Below are positions 1-8,488 of a DNA stretch of 15,183 nucleotides, piece after piece. Under the pieces are notes generated by a model. The model searched no databases, was not told the DNA's origin, and was given only the letters and a program-made list of their open reading frames with translations. Every line of letters starts with the position of its first letter. The stretch's first letter is position 1. The position numbers were made by a program, and so were the translations under genes. This stretch comes from Methyloprofundus sp. (GTDB lineage: Bacteria; Pseudomonadota; Gammaproteobacteria; Methylococcales; Methylomonadaceae): positions 1-15,183 of the forward strand of contig JAUXBW010000008.1 of assembly GCA_030619185.1 (NCBI GenBank), read 5' to 3'.

Positions 1-461
1 AATAGGCGCTTCACAATGAGAATGCGTGCGCTACGCGTCTTGGTGGCAAGACCTTGCACATTACACATGTATTTATCGAAGCTGAGCAGTTCATCTTCAA
101 TCGGACTAGTAGCAACCACGGGCTCTGAGATGACGCCACTGTCGCGTAGTATGCGCAAAAAATGACCGCATGCAGCACGCAAAGCATGGTAACTTTGACA
201 AGTTGGTGCGGGGCAATCGCAATGTGGAAGGTGATCGTCAAGGAACTGGCTCACTGCCGTTTCGTCGAGTTGTTTAAGGTTCAGGTGAGACTGACTTGCC
301 CAACGTGAAAAGTGCGCGATACAAGCAAGGTAAGTCTTGATAGTGGTCTCGGCATATCGGCCTTTCTGCAAATAGTCGGTGAAGGCATCTATATAAGGTG
401 CAAGATCACTTTCAAAAAAACAATCATTAAGAGTGGAATAAAAAGGTGGTGTCATATTCAT
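1..461 (-). CDS. Tyrosine-recombinase-type integrase, N-terminal part (cut by window edge)
   Basis: The minus strand is open from an ATG at 461-459 to the left edge and gives 153 residues without a stop. A good ribosome binding site (GGAG, 8 bases upstream) supports this start. Residues 20-55 look like a SAM-like N-terminal core-binding domain (YLQKGRYAETTIKTYL), and residues 125-150 repeat that style (FDKYMCNVQGLATKTRSAR). This layout is known from site-specific integrases of the kind found in tandem recombinase elements. Residues 80-88 carry a His/Cys cluster, HCDCPAPTC, that could bind metal (inference). The catalytic C-terminal domain with its R...HxxR...Y residues would lie outside the window, so activity cannot be judged. 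The family call rests on remembered resemblance. It faces away from the housekeeping genes and probably marks the edge of an acquired segment. Confidence 0.72.
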   Translation of the reverse strand, partial: MNMTPPFYSTLNDCFFESDLAPYIDAFTDYLQKGRYAETTIKTYLACIAHFSRWASQSHLNLKQLDETAVSQFLDDHLPHCDCPAPTCQSYHALRAACGHFLRILRDSGVISEPVVATSPIEDELLSFDKYMCNVQGLATKTRSARILIVKRL

Positions 462-788
462 GGCTATCTCCGTTAATGGGAGTTACCACTTCAAATGAAC
501 ACAATTATTATGTCATATTAAATCTGAGCAAATACTTCACGTATCAACACACTTTCAGTGGGGCTTGTCAAATTGGGCAGTATTTTTGTGCATCTTCAAG
601 GCGCGACAATAGGCACAAAGCCGCGCTAAGGAGCTGTTGTTGCAACGCCAAAGAGAGACAAAAAGACCAGCAATCTGGACTATTCCTTGATAGAAATCAC
701 AGGAACGCTCGCTAAAATAGCTGTACAACAAAATTCGTATTAGAATAAGGGAACATTTTTCATCAACCTCGCTGCTCATTATTGACTT
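462..788. other. Intergenic region without a recognised gene
   Basis: This 327-base stretch separates the divergent integrase and substrate-binding-protein genes. It must hold the promoters for both, but I see no convincing pair of -35 and -10 boxes. The best plus-strand candidate is TTGATA at 687-692 with TAAAAT at 713-718, and its 20-base spacer is too long. Open frames cross it on both strands, but none has a ribosome binding site or a recognisable protein. I see no clear inverted or direct repeat that would mark a recombination site. Confidence 0.5.
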
Positions 789-1523
789 ATGAATCTCCGC
801 TCTATTCTGCTCTTTGTTATACTCAATCTGTTTATACAAACTAGTTCTGCCCAGGTAATCAGTATTGTTAGCAGCCAATGGCCGCCTTATGTTGACGAGA
901 CTATGCCACAAAAGGGTCTGGCGGTAGAATTGGTGAATAAAGCTTTAAAGAGAAAAGGTTATCAGCCTAGCTTACATATCTATAACTGGCAACGCGCTTT
1001 AGAAGGTGTGGAAATTGGCGTATTTGATGCCACGTGTGCAATCTGGAAAACAGCCAAACGTGAGCGAAACCTGGTATATAGCGAGCCTTACCTGACTAAC
1101 ACCATCAGTTTTATTAAGAAGAAGTCCACGCATGTCGAATATCAGGGGCTAGCTGATTTACAAGGTTTTGTAATAGGCGTACTACGAGACTATGCTTACG
1201 ATGAATCTTTTAACAGATCTCGCGGCTTAATAAAAATCCCAGCAAATTTTATTGTGCAAAATCTACATAAATTAAATAACGGTACAATAGACCTAACGCT
1301 GGGCGACGAACGTGCGATTAACTACACTATGGAGAAATTTTTACCTACGCATAGTCAGTCTTTTGAATTTATCAAACCTGCATTAGCATTCAAGAAGCTC
1401 TATCTTGCAGTCAGTAAATCAAATAAATCCGCACAAACTATTATTGAGGATTTTAATCAAGCGATTAAAGAGATGCAGCAAGATGGTAGTTATGACCGGA
1501 TTGTCAGTAAATATAAGTATTGA
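789..1523 (+). CDS. Orphan periplasmic substrate-binding protein (SBP_bac_3 type)
   Basis: A 244-residue protein with a Sec signal peptide: Arg4, a hydrophobic stretch at residues 5-16, and likely cleavage after Ala21 (SSA/Q). The mature part resembles the two-lobed solute-binding domain of the polar amino acid ABC transporter family. It has a WPPYVDE motif near the N-terminus, YSEPYLTNTISF in the hinge region, and LGDERAINYTM where the second lobe usually reads the ligand. No lipobox cysteine is present, so it should be soluble in the periplasm. No permease or ATPase gene is nearby. Family members of this kind often stand alone, and the ligand cannot be predicted. The ATG has no clear Shine-Dalgarno sequence. 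The gene ends 29 bases before rlmH on the same strand, so the two may be cotranscribed. Confidence 0.8.
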   Translation: MNLRSILLFVILNLFIQTSSAQVISIVSSQWPPYVDETMPQKGLAVELVNKALKRKGYQPSLHIYNWQRALEGVEIGVFDATCAIWKTAKRERNLVYSEPYLTNTISFIKKKSTHVEYQGLADLQGFVIGVLRDYAYDESFNRSRGLIKIPANFIVQNLHKLNNGTIDLTLGDERAINYTMEKFLPTHSQSFEFIKPALAFKKLYLAVSKSNKSAQTIIEDFNQAIKEMQQDGSYDRIVSKYKY

Positions 1524-1552
1524 TTAATAATAACGACCCCACCTAATTAACA

Positions 1553-2020
1553 GTGCAAATATATTTAATTACTATCGGACAAAAAATGCCCGACTGGGTA
1601 AAGCAGGGCTATGAAGAGTACGCTAAACGCATGCCTCGTGAGTGTCAGTTGATTGTTAAAGAAATCGCTGCGGGTAAGCGCGGAAAAAATAGTGATGTTA
1701 AGCGGATTGTACGCGATGAAGGCGAAAGAATGCTGGCCGCCATCCCGAAAAACTGCCACATCGTTACTCTGGATGTACCAGGTAAAGCCTGGAGTACCGG
1801 TAATCTGGCAGATACTCTGCGCACCTGGTTAGATAGCGGTCAGGATATTGCTTTAATGGTCGGCGGACCTGAAGGTTTAGCCGATTCTGTTAAACAGGCT
1901 GCACAGCAATCATGGAGTTTATCTAAACTTACCTTCCCGCACCCCTTAGTACGTATCGTGGTAGCAGAGCAAATCTACCGCGCATGGAGTATGATTAATA
2001 ATCATCCTTATCATCGCTAG
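1553..2020 (+). CDS. rlmH: 23S rRNA (pseudouridine1915-N3)-methyltransferase RlmH
   Basis: RlmH is a SPOUT-class enzyme that uses S-adenosylmethionine to methylate pseudouridine 1915 in helix 69 of 23S rRNA, acting on assembled 70S ribosomes. The protein has 155 residues, the same length as the E. coli enzyme, and aligns along its whole length. Visible motifs are KMPDWV (11-16), AGKRGKNSD (40-48), the SAM-binding loop VGGPEGL (103-109), HPLVR (130-134) and the C-terminal NHPYHR (150-155). The start is GTG, because the next in-frame ATG would remove the first beta strand. No strong ribosome binding site is visible. In many bacteria rlmH follows rsfS (ybeB). Here a substrate-binding-protein gene takes that position. 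Maf follows after 46 bases. Confidence 0.96.
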   Translation: MQIYLITIGQKMPDWVKQGYEEYAKRMPRECQLIVKEIAAGKRGKNSDVKRIVRDEGERMLAAIPKNCHIVTLDVPGKAWSTGNLADTLRTWLDSGQDIALMVGGPEGLADSVKQAAQQSWSLSKLTFPHPLVRIVVAEQIYRAWSMINNHPYHR

Positions 2021-2066
2021 GCATATTGTAAATAAACTATTCTTCAAAATATAGGTGCCCACTATT

Positions 2067-2642
2067 ATGCCTGCTTTAATTTTAGCCTCTGCCTCACCGC
2101 GTAGAAGTGAGTTACTCAATCAAATAGCTCTGCAACATACGATACAGGTAGCCGATGTTGATGAAACCCCTCTAGTCAACGAAACTGCCACTGACTATGT
2201 TACGCGCGTGGCACATGCAAAATCCCTTGCCGTATACCAGCACTGCCTCGCAGATACGGTCGTTTTAGCGGCTGACACCTCAGTGGTTCTAGGCAACAAA
2301 ATCATGGGTAAACCGGAGAGCCTGGAACATGCCATCGACATGTTAAGCCATCTATCTGCCAATACTCATCAGGTTTATAGTGCCGTCTCGTTACGTGGCC
2401 GGAAAACGCAGCAAGTTATCAGCATATCAAATGTCACTTTTCGTGCCATTTCAACACAGGAAATTATACAATATTGGCACACAGGCGAACCCGCCGATAA
2501 AGCGGGTGCATACGCTATTCAGGGACTGGCCAGTATATTTGTAGAATCTATTAACGGCAGTTTTTCAGGCATTGTGGGCTTACCCCTGTTTGAAACTGCT
2601 CAACTTTTAAGCAATGAAGGAATAAATATTTTCAATGAGTGA
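2067..2642 (+). CDS. maf: Maf family nucleotide pyrophosphatase, YhdE type (dTTP/UTP)
   Basis: Maf proteins hydrolyse non-canonical and canonical nucleoside triphosphates to monophosphates. The YhdE branch prefers dTTP, UTP and their modified forms, and is linked to septum control. The call of this branch rests on the full-length match to E. coli YhdE, the sequence QGLASIFVESINGSFSGIVGLPLFET, and the neighbouring rng. Motifs are ASASPRRSELL (7-17), DET (32-34), AADT with Asp70, and GKP with Lys82. I chose ATG 2067 (191 residues) over an in-frame GTG at 2055. AGGTG at 2053-2057 lies 9 bases before the ATG and serves as its ribosome binding site, and the N-terminus then matches the family (MPALILASASPRR). 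The stop overlaps the rng start by 8 bases, suggesting translational coupling. Confidence 0.93.
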   Translation: MPALILASASPRRSELLNQIALQHTIQVADVDETPLVNETATDYVTRVAHAKSLAVYQHCLADTVVLAADTSVVLGNKIMGKPESLEHAIDMLSHLSANTHQVYSAVSLRGRKTQQVISISNVTFRAISTQEIIQYWHTGEPADKAGAYAIQGLASIFVESINGSFSGIVGLPLFETAQLLSNEGINIFNE

Positions 2643-4089
2643 AGAAATTCTGATCAATGTTACCCCTCCAGAAACACGCGTTGCCATTGTTGAAAATGGA
2701 GTCGTTCAGGAAATTATTATTGAACGTACTCGTCAGCTTGGTTTAATTGGTAATATCTATAAGGGTGTTGTTTGCCGGGTTTTACCGGGCATGCAAGCTG
2801 CCTTTGTAGAAATTGGCTTGGAACGCGCGGCCTTTCTGCATATTTCTGATTTATCAAGTAAGGAGTTAGAACAAAAAAGCTCGGATAATATCGAGCATTA
2901 CTTAATTGAAAACCAGCACATCATTGTACAGGTTACCAAAGACCCTATCGGCAGCAAAGGAGCCCGATTAACCACCGAAATATCCATTCCATCACGTTAT
3001 CAGGTTTATATGCCCTACGCAGAAAAAGGCGGGGTTTCCCAACGTATTGAGCATGAGCCTGAAAGAGCGCGCCTACGAAATTTTCAAGACACATTCCAGC
3101 AAGAACATCAATCGGGTGGCTTTATCGCACGAACAGCCGCAGAATGTGTCGGTGAATCTATTTTAGAGTCGGATATGCTGTTCCTGCTGCAATTATGGGA
3201 ATCCATTCAGGAAAAGATCGCATCGGCAGAACCCAGGGCACTTATCCATTTTGACTTACCTTTAAGTATTCGTACTTTACGTGATTTATATAACGAAAAT
3301 ATTGAAAAAGTTAAAGTTGATTCGCGCTTAACCCATCAACGGTTGATAGAGTTTGCAGAAGAATTTGTGCCCGATATTGTGCCGATTATCGAGCACTACA
3401 CTCGCGAGCGGCCTTTATTTGATATTTATAATATTGAAGATGAAATAGAAAAAGCACTAGACCGAAAAGTCGTCTTAAAATCAGGGGGACACCTCGTTTT
3501 TGACCAGACTGAAGCGATGACTACTGTCGATGTGAATACGGGAGCTTATGTGGGCAGTAAAAACCTGGAAGAAACCACTTTTAAAACCAATCTTGAGGCT
3601 GCACAGGCTATTTCTCGCCAATTAAGACTGCGTAATCTGGGTGGTATTATCATTATTGATTTTATTGATATGCAAAGTGAAGAGCATAAGTCACTGGTCT
3701 TACGCGCATTAGAAAAGACGCTGGAAAAATGCCACTCTAAAACTAAAATCACCGAAGTATCGACTTTGGGTCTGGTCGAAATGACGCGCAAGCGTACCCG
3801 TGAAAGTCTGGCGCATATCTTATGTGAACCCTGCCCTACCTGCGATGGAAAAGGGGAACTAAAAACAGCTGAAACGATGTGTCTGGAAATTTTCCGGGAA
3901 ATTCTTCGGGAAGTTAAACAGTTCAATGTAAAGGAAATACTGGTATTAGCTTCACATCCTGTGGTTGAGAAATTGCTCGATGAAGAGGCGGATGTTTTAT
4001 CTGAATTAGAGGCCTTTTTGAATATTCGCATTAAATTCAGATCCGAGTCTGAATACAATCAGGAGCAATATGATATTGTTTTACTATAA
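2635..4089 (+). CDS. rng: Ribonuclease G
   Basis: RNase G is an endoribonuclease of the RNase E/G family that trims the 5' end of 16S rRNA and takes part in mRNA decay. The protein has 484 residues, close to the 489 of E. coli, and lacks the long RNase E scaffold tail. An S1 RNA-binding domain occupies roughly residues 35-120 (GNIYKGVVCRVLPGMQAAFVEIG). The catalytic Mg-binding aspartates are Asp299 in TVDVNTG and Asp342 in IIIIDFIDM, 43 residues apart as in RNase E. The zinc-link motif CPTC is at 400-403, followed by a small dimerisation domain. The C-terminus YNQEQYDIVLL matches the family end. The ATG lies inside the end of maf (ATGAGTGA overlap), with a weak AAGGA about 13 bases upstream, so translation probably depends on maf. 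Confidence 0.97.
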   Translation: MSEEILINVTPPETRVAIVENGVVQEIIIERTRQLGLIGNIYKGVVCRVLPGMQAAFVEIGLERAAFLHISDLSSKELEQKSSDNIEHYLIENQHIIVQVTKDPIGSKGARLTTEISIPSRYQVYMPYAEKGGVSQRIEHEPERARLRNFQDTFQQEHQSGGFIARTAAECVGESILESDMLFLLQLWESIQEKIASAEPRALIHFDLPLSIRTLRDLYNENIEKVKVDSRLTHQRLIEFAEEFVPDIVPIIEHYTRERPLFDIYNIEDEIEKALDRKVVLKSGGHLVFDQTEAMTTVDVNTGAYVGSKNLEETTFKTNLEAAQAISRQLRLRNLGGIIIIDFIDMQSEEHKSLVLRALEKTLEKCHSKTKITEVSTLGLVEMTRKRTRESLAHILCEPCPTCDGKGELKTAETMCLEIFREILREVKQFNVKEILVLASHPVVEKLLDEEADVLSELEAFLNIRIKFRSESEYNQEQYDIVLL

Positions 4090-4104
4090 CAGCGCATTGC
4101 CGTA

Positions 4105-7100
4105 ATGATAAAACACATTCAATGGGGCTGTATCCATATTCTTTTCTGGAGCATTCTGGTCTTTGCTATCAGTATCAGTGGCTTGCGCTACGGCCTCTCT
4201 GAGCTAGACTTTTACAAAACAGATATTGAATCTCTGTTAAGCAAACAATTGGAAGCCCCCGTTACCATTGCAAGCATAAAGGGAGTGCTAAATGGCATTA
4301 AACCTGAACTTGTCCTGCAAAACATTGAAGTACAACCCAAACAAGATAATGCCACCCCCGTAAAATTACAGGAAATTCATCTGGGTTTCAGTATACTCAC
4401 AGCAATAAGCTCTCCCCTGCTAGAGGCCATACAATTCACAATAGTCGGAGCAAAGCTCTCGGTCAGCCGCCTACCCTCTGGCAAAATAAATATTCAAGGT
4501 CTACCCAGTTCAGTTGATAAACAACCAGAATGGCTTATGCGCGGTAAACAATACAATCTTGTTGACAGTGAAATACATTGGCATGACAAAAAGCGCAACG
4601 CGGCACCCGTGCAGTTAAAACATGTAAATATTTCACTGCATAATGATGACCAGCAACACAAAATATTTATTAAAACGGATCTACCTGAAGCATTAGGTAC
4701 ATCTCTTCGCTTTGCAATGGACTATACCGGGAGCCTATTTGTTCCTGACAGCATTAATGCCCGGCTGTTTGTACAGGGGAAAGGAATTCAACTGGCAAAA
4801 GTCATTACCGGTGATTTACCTTTTAACTTTTCATTCACCCAGGGTACGGGTGACTTTAGTCTATGGAGTCGATGGAATGCAGCCCAAATGACCCAAATGA
4901 GTGGTTCAGTGGCATTACATGGTGCAAGCATAAAAGCGAGCCAGAATCCTGAAATTCCAGTAGACCAGCTTGATCTGCACTTCAAATTACAAAAAAAACG
5001 GCAACAATGGCAGCTTGCCTTGAAAAATTCAACACTCATCTCACAAGGTATCAATATTGAAATGGCTCAACTAGCTCTGTCATTAGAGCACAATACCAAG
5101 GATGAATTGATCCATATAGCACTTAACTGCCCACTATTAGAACTAGGTCCTTTAAGTAAATTTATCCTGCTTAAAAAAGTCTTACCAGCGGACTTACATA
5201 AACAGTTGCAAACTATTGCCTTAGAAGGCAAGGTCAAAGACCTGTTATTGTTTGCTAACCCGGATCAGCGAACCTTTAGTATTAATGCCCAACTGGAGAA
5301 AATTAAAACCCATTCCATAGATGACATGCCTGGTCTCAAGGGTCTTTCAGCTTATATAAAGGGCTCAGAACAACACGGTGTCATCCAGTTAAATTCACAA
5401 CAGCTCAGTTTCAATGCGCCTAAGATATTCAATAAACCCTTAAATTTTAACCATGCTCTGGGTAACATCTACTGGCAGCACGCCGATTTATTGGAATTCA
5501 ATAGCCCTCAACTGGAGTTGCATACCGATCACTTCAAGACCACCACAAAAATAAGTTTCACTTTACCGCAAGGGGATCAGCCTGCGTTTATGAGCCTACG
5601 CAATTTTTTTGACATCCCAAATGTTACACACGCCCCGCACTTTATCCCCTCTGGAGTTATCGAACAAGACATCGTGGATTGGCTAAACCACGCATTTGTT
5701 AAAGGCAGTGTCAAACAGGGAGGAATCTTATTTCGCGGTGCCTTAGCTGATTATCCCTTTGTTCAGAGCGAAGGTGTTTTTGAAGTGTTATTTGATGCTC
5801 AGGATTTTGAATTACATTATGCTTCTGGTTGGCAAGATATTCAGGGAGTTTCTGCAGAGGTGCGTTTTTTTGCCAATAGTATGAATATCAATATTCATCA
5901 AGGCCATGCGGGTCAGGCAGCAATTCAACAAGCGTCTGTTGCTATTGATGCTCTGGGAGCTAGTGAGTATTTAACCATTCAGGGAGACATCAAAAGTGAC
6001 CTGCCAACAGCTATTAAGTTTTTAAGCCATTCTCCTTTCAAGGATAAAGTGTCTGCAATCCATGAGGTTATTGATTTACAAGGTTTTGCTGACATACAAG
6101 TTGACCTTAAAATTCCACTCGGCAAACAGGCTCTTAAGGCGAATATAAAAGCTAGCACAAAAAATGCGCATGCCACTATTATTCCTATTGACCTTGCGCT
6201 AAAAGATATAAATGCTAAGTTTCGTTTTACTGAAAACGGCGTATTTAGTAAGCAACTCAATGCAACAACCCTCGGTTTTCCATTAACAGCAGAAGTAAAT
6301 AGCACTAAACAAGCCATATCCACTCGTATCTCCGGACGAATGGCTATTGAGCAATTAGCTAAACAATTCCCCCATTCTTTCTGGTCTTATCTTAAGGGTA
6401 CCAGTCAGTACTATGCCCAGTTAGATTTCCCAAAACACGGCTCGCAAATCTGTACCATCCTGTTAAACTCTAATCTGCTAGGTACAGCGATTAATTTCGC
6501 GCCTATTTCCAAGCGAGCAACTCAAAGCCACTCTTTTGCGTTAAAGCTAGGGCTAGGCTCGTCAGGTATTGATACTTTTAATATCAATTATGAAGACCGC
6601 TTAAGCCTGCAAAACAGGGTAGATATAAAACTAAAAAAAATCCCTCCTCACTGGCAAGGACTGATTCATAGCCCGATAGCAAGTGGTAGCGTTTTTATCC
6701 CTATTGCATTTAATAAAAACACAGAGATAAATTTAGCATTAAAAGAGCTTGATCTCTCTGCGTTAGAAAAGCTCGAGTTTAAAAGTGATGGCACAGCAAT
6801 GGACATCAAAAACCTGCCCAGCATCCATCTTGATAGCCAGTCTCTGTACTGGCATAACAAGGATCTCGGTAGTCTGACGCTACGCACCCAGCCTACCGAT
6901 AAAGGCTTATCAATTAAACGTTGTGACATTAACTCTGCATCTGACCGCTTATCTTTATCGGGGTTCTGGCAACAACATAACAAGCAAAATTCAAGCTCAA
7001 TTTTCGGACAGTTTCGTAGCCAGGATCTTGGCGTATTTTTACGCCAGGCCGAGCTTTCAAATAATATTGTTGATACCACTGCAGACCTTCAATTTGCTCT

Positions 7101-7614
7101 TAACTGGCCCGCTGCCCCTTATGAAGTATCCAAGTCAATTCTATCTGGTTCCATAGATACCCATCTTGAAAATGGCCACATTTTAGGCGTAGACCCAGGC
7201 CTGGGACGCATCCTGGGAGCTCTAGATATATGGAAACTCGATAAACGTCTACGCCTTGACTTTTCGGATATTACTGATCGAGGCCTCAGCTTTTCTGAAA
7301 CAACGGGGCACCTGAGCATTAACCGGGGCATCATCAGCTCTAAGAATTTACTTATCAATGCCATGCCTGCAAAAATTTACCTTTCAGGCTCTACAAACCT
7401 GGCGACAGAGCAAGTTGATCTGCAAGCAACAGTCCTACCTAAATTTCCAATTGCTGGTACAATTATCGGCAATATTTCCAATGCTGTGAGTAAAGCCTTT
7501 ATTGGCCATGAAACTGGCGGCTTGTTCGTAAGTTTGTTATATGAAATAACTGGCACCTGGGAAAATTTCAAGATTAATCGCCAATTAAATCCTGTTTTAT
7601 CTGACAAGTACTAA
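4105..7614 (+). CDS. yhdP: YhdP family AsmA-like envelope phospholipid transport protein
   Basis: A 1169-residue protein, somewhat shorter than E. coli YhdP (1266). YhdP belongs to the AsmA-like group of inner-membrane-anchored proteins with a long periplasmic beta-rich groove. In E. coli it helps move phospholipids to the outer membrane and supports its permeability barrier. One N-terminal membrane segment is visible at about residues 10-28 (HILFWSILVFAISISGL), and the rest is predicted periplasmic. The repeated beta-strand-like style runs through the protein. The C-terminal block (GRILGALDIWKLDKRLRLDF, GLSFSETTGHLSI, LPAGT-like FPIAGTIIG) matches the conserved end of the family. It starts 15 bases after rng with no strong ribosome binding site. 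The order rng-yhdP-nit-tldD supports the call. Confidence 0.93.
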   Translation: MIKHIQWGCIHILFWSILVFAISISGLRYGLSELDFYKTDIESLLSKQLEAPVTIASIKGVLNGIKPELVLQNIEVQPKQDNATPVKLQEIHLGFSILTAISSPLLEAIQFTIVGAKLSVSRLPSGKINIQGLPSSVDKQPEWLMRGKQYNLVDSEIHWHDKKRNAAPVQLKHVNISLHNDDQQHKIFIKTDLPEALGTSLRFAMDYTGSLFVPDSINARLFVQGKGIQLAKVITGDLPFNFSFTQGTGDFSLWSRWNAAQMTQMSGSVALHGASIKASQNPEIPVDQLDLHFKLQKKRQQWQLALKNSTLISQGINIEMAQLALSLEHNTKDELIHIALNCPLLELGPLSKFILLKKVLPADLHKQLQTIALEGKVKDLLLFANPDQRTFSINAQLEKIKTHSIDDMPGLKGLSAYIKGSEQHGVIQLNSQQLSFNAPKIFNKPLNFNHALGNIYWQHADLLEFNSPQLELHTDHFKTTTKISFTLPQGDQPAFMSLRNFFDIPNVTHAPHFIPSGVIEQDIVDWLNHAFVKGSVKQGGILFRGALADYPFVQSEGVFEVLFDAQDFELHYASGWQDIQGVSAEVRFFANSMNINIHQGHAGQAAIQQASVAIDALGASEYLTIQGDIKSDLPTAIKFLSHSPFKDKVSAIHEVIDLQGFADIQVDLKIPLGKQALKANIKASTKNAHATIIPIDLALKDINAKFRFTENGVFSKQLNATTLGFPLTAEVNSTKQAISTRISGRMAIEQLAKQFPHSFWSYLKGTSQYYAQLDFPKHGSQICTILLNSNLLGTAINFAPISKRATQSHSFALKLGLGSSGIDTFNINYEDRLSLQNRVDIKLKKIPPHWQGLIHSPIASGSVFIPIAFNKNTEINLALKELDLSALEKLEFKSDGTAMDIKNLPSIHLDSQSLYWHNKDLGSLTLRTQPTDKGLSIKRCDINSASDRLSLSGFWQQHNKQNSSSIFGQFRSQDLGVFLRQAELSNNIVDTTADLQFALNWPAAPYEVSKSILSGSIDTHLENGHILGVDPGLGRILGALDIWKLDKRLRLDFSDITDRGLSFSETTGHLSINRGIISSKNLLINAMPAKIYLSGSTNLATEQVDLQATVLPKFPIAGTIIGNISNAVSKAFIGHETGGLFVSLLYEITGTWENFKINRQLNPVLSDKY

Positions 7615-7663
7615 AGTACACCATAAACCAGGAAAAAAGATCCACCCTTATTCGAGATTTTAT

Positions 7664-8485
7664 ATGAGTCTATGTGCCGCCATACAAATGGCATCCAGCC
7701 CCAACATCAGTTCTAACTTAATCGAAGCCGAACGTTTAATTAGCGATGCAGTCAGTGCTGGTGCAAAATTAGTTGCCTTACCCGAGAATTTCGCATTAAT
7801 GGGGCAGCATGAACTAGATAAATTAGCACAAAAAGAACAAGATGGCTCTGGCCCAATCCAGAATTTTCTGGCAACGACGGCTAAAAAACATGCCGTCTGG
7901 ATTGTTGCCGGCACTTTGCCTATTGCTGATCCTGACAATGACAACAAAGTCATTGCGGCCTGCCTTATCTACAACGAGCTTGGCGAACGCGTTGCACGCT
8001 ATGACAAAATTCATTTATTTGATGTCCACGTACCCGGTAGTGATGAAGTCTATCGTGAATCTGACAGTATTTCCAAAGGCGACAGTCCACTAGTCATTGA
8101 CAGTCCATTTGGTAAACTAGGCATTGCAGTGTGCTATGACCTGCGATTTCCAGAGCTGTTTCGCACTATGCAAGAGCAAGGAATGGAAGTACTTATTATC
8201 CCCTCAGCTTTTACCCAAAAAACGGGCGCAGCACACTGGGAATTACTACTCAGAGCCCGTGCAGTGGAAAACCTGTGTTATGTTATTGCGCCTAATCAGG
8301 GAGGATTTCATGTCAATGGTCGGCAAACTTTTGGCCATAGTATGATCATTGACCCTTGGGGGACTGTTCTGGCATGCCAGAAAACCAATGCGGGGGTAGT
8401 GGCTGCTGATATTGATCTTGCACGTCTACATAAAACGCGGGAAACTTTTCCAGTGCTTCAACACCGTCAAATTGTTTGTGGATAA
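7664..8485 (+). CDS. Carbon-nitrogen hydrolase, probable deaminated glutathione amidase (Nit1/YbeM type)
   Basis: A 273-residue nitrilase-superfamily amidase. The catalytic triad is visible as Glu41 (ALPENFALMG), Lys115 (YDKIHLFDV) and Cys157 (GIAVCYDLRFPE). The motifs KIHLFDVHVPG and GIAVCYDLRFPELFR are typical of the Nit1/YbeM branch, which hydrolyses deaminated glutathione, a side product of transaminases, to alpha-ketoglutarate and cysteinylglycine. The exact substrate is inferred from these motifs, and other omega-amidase-like activities are possible. The position between yhdP and tldD matches Pseudomonas-type gene order. The ATG is preceded by an AT-rich stretch without a strong ribosome binding site. 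The gene ends 3 bases before tldD, so the two are surely cotranscribed. Confidence 0.9.
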   Translation: MSLCAAIQMASSPNISSNLIEAERLISDAVSAGAKLVALPENFALMGQHELDKLAQKEQDGSGPIQNFLATTAKKHAVWIVAGTLPIADPDNDNKVIAACLIYNELGERVARYDKIHLFDVHVPGSDEVYRESDSISKGDSPLVIDSPFGKLGIAVCYDLRFPELFRTMQEQGMEVLIIPSAFTQKTGAAHWELLLRARAVENLCYVIAPNQGGFHVNGRQTFGHSMIIDPWGTVLACQKTNAGVVAADIDLARLHKTRETFPVLQHRQIVCG

Positions 8486-8488
8486 ATA

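Noticed and set aside
602..631. Short inverted repeat GCGCG/CGCGC in the left intergenic region
   Set aside because: Only five base pairs with a long loop, not followed by a T-run and not near a gene end.
446..715. Plus-strand frame of 89 codons overlapping the integrase start
   Set aside because: It has no ribosome binding site and no family resemblance, and it overlaps the well-supported start of the minus-strand integrase.
687..718. Possible promoter TTGATA/TAAAAT before the substrate-binding-protein gene
   Set aside because: The 20-base spacer is too long for a sigma70 promoter, and the AT-rich sequence offers many such chance pairs.
555..911. Minus-strand frame of 118 codons
   Set aside because: It overlaps the signal peptide region of the substrate-binding-protein gene on the other strand and resembles no family I know.
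3546..4058. Long minus-strand frame (170 codons) inside rng
   Set aside because: It is antisense to the catalytic and zinc-link part of RNase G, which is intact. The composition is what a shadow frame would give.
6666..7079. Minus-strand frame (137 codons) inside yhdP
   Set aside because: It is antisense to a continuous yhdP frame, with no ribosome binding site and no recognisable domain.
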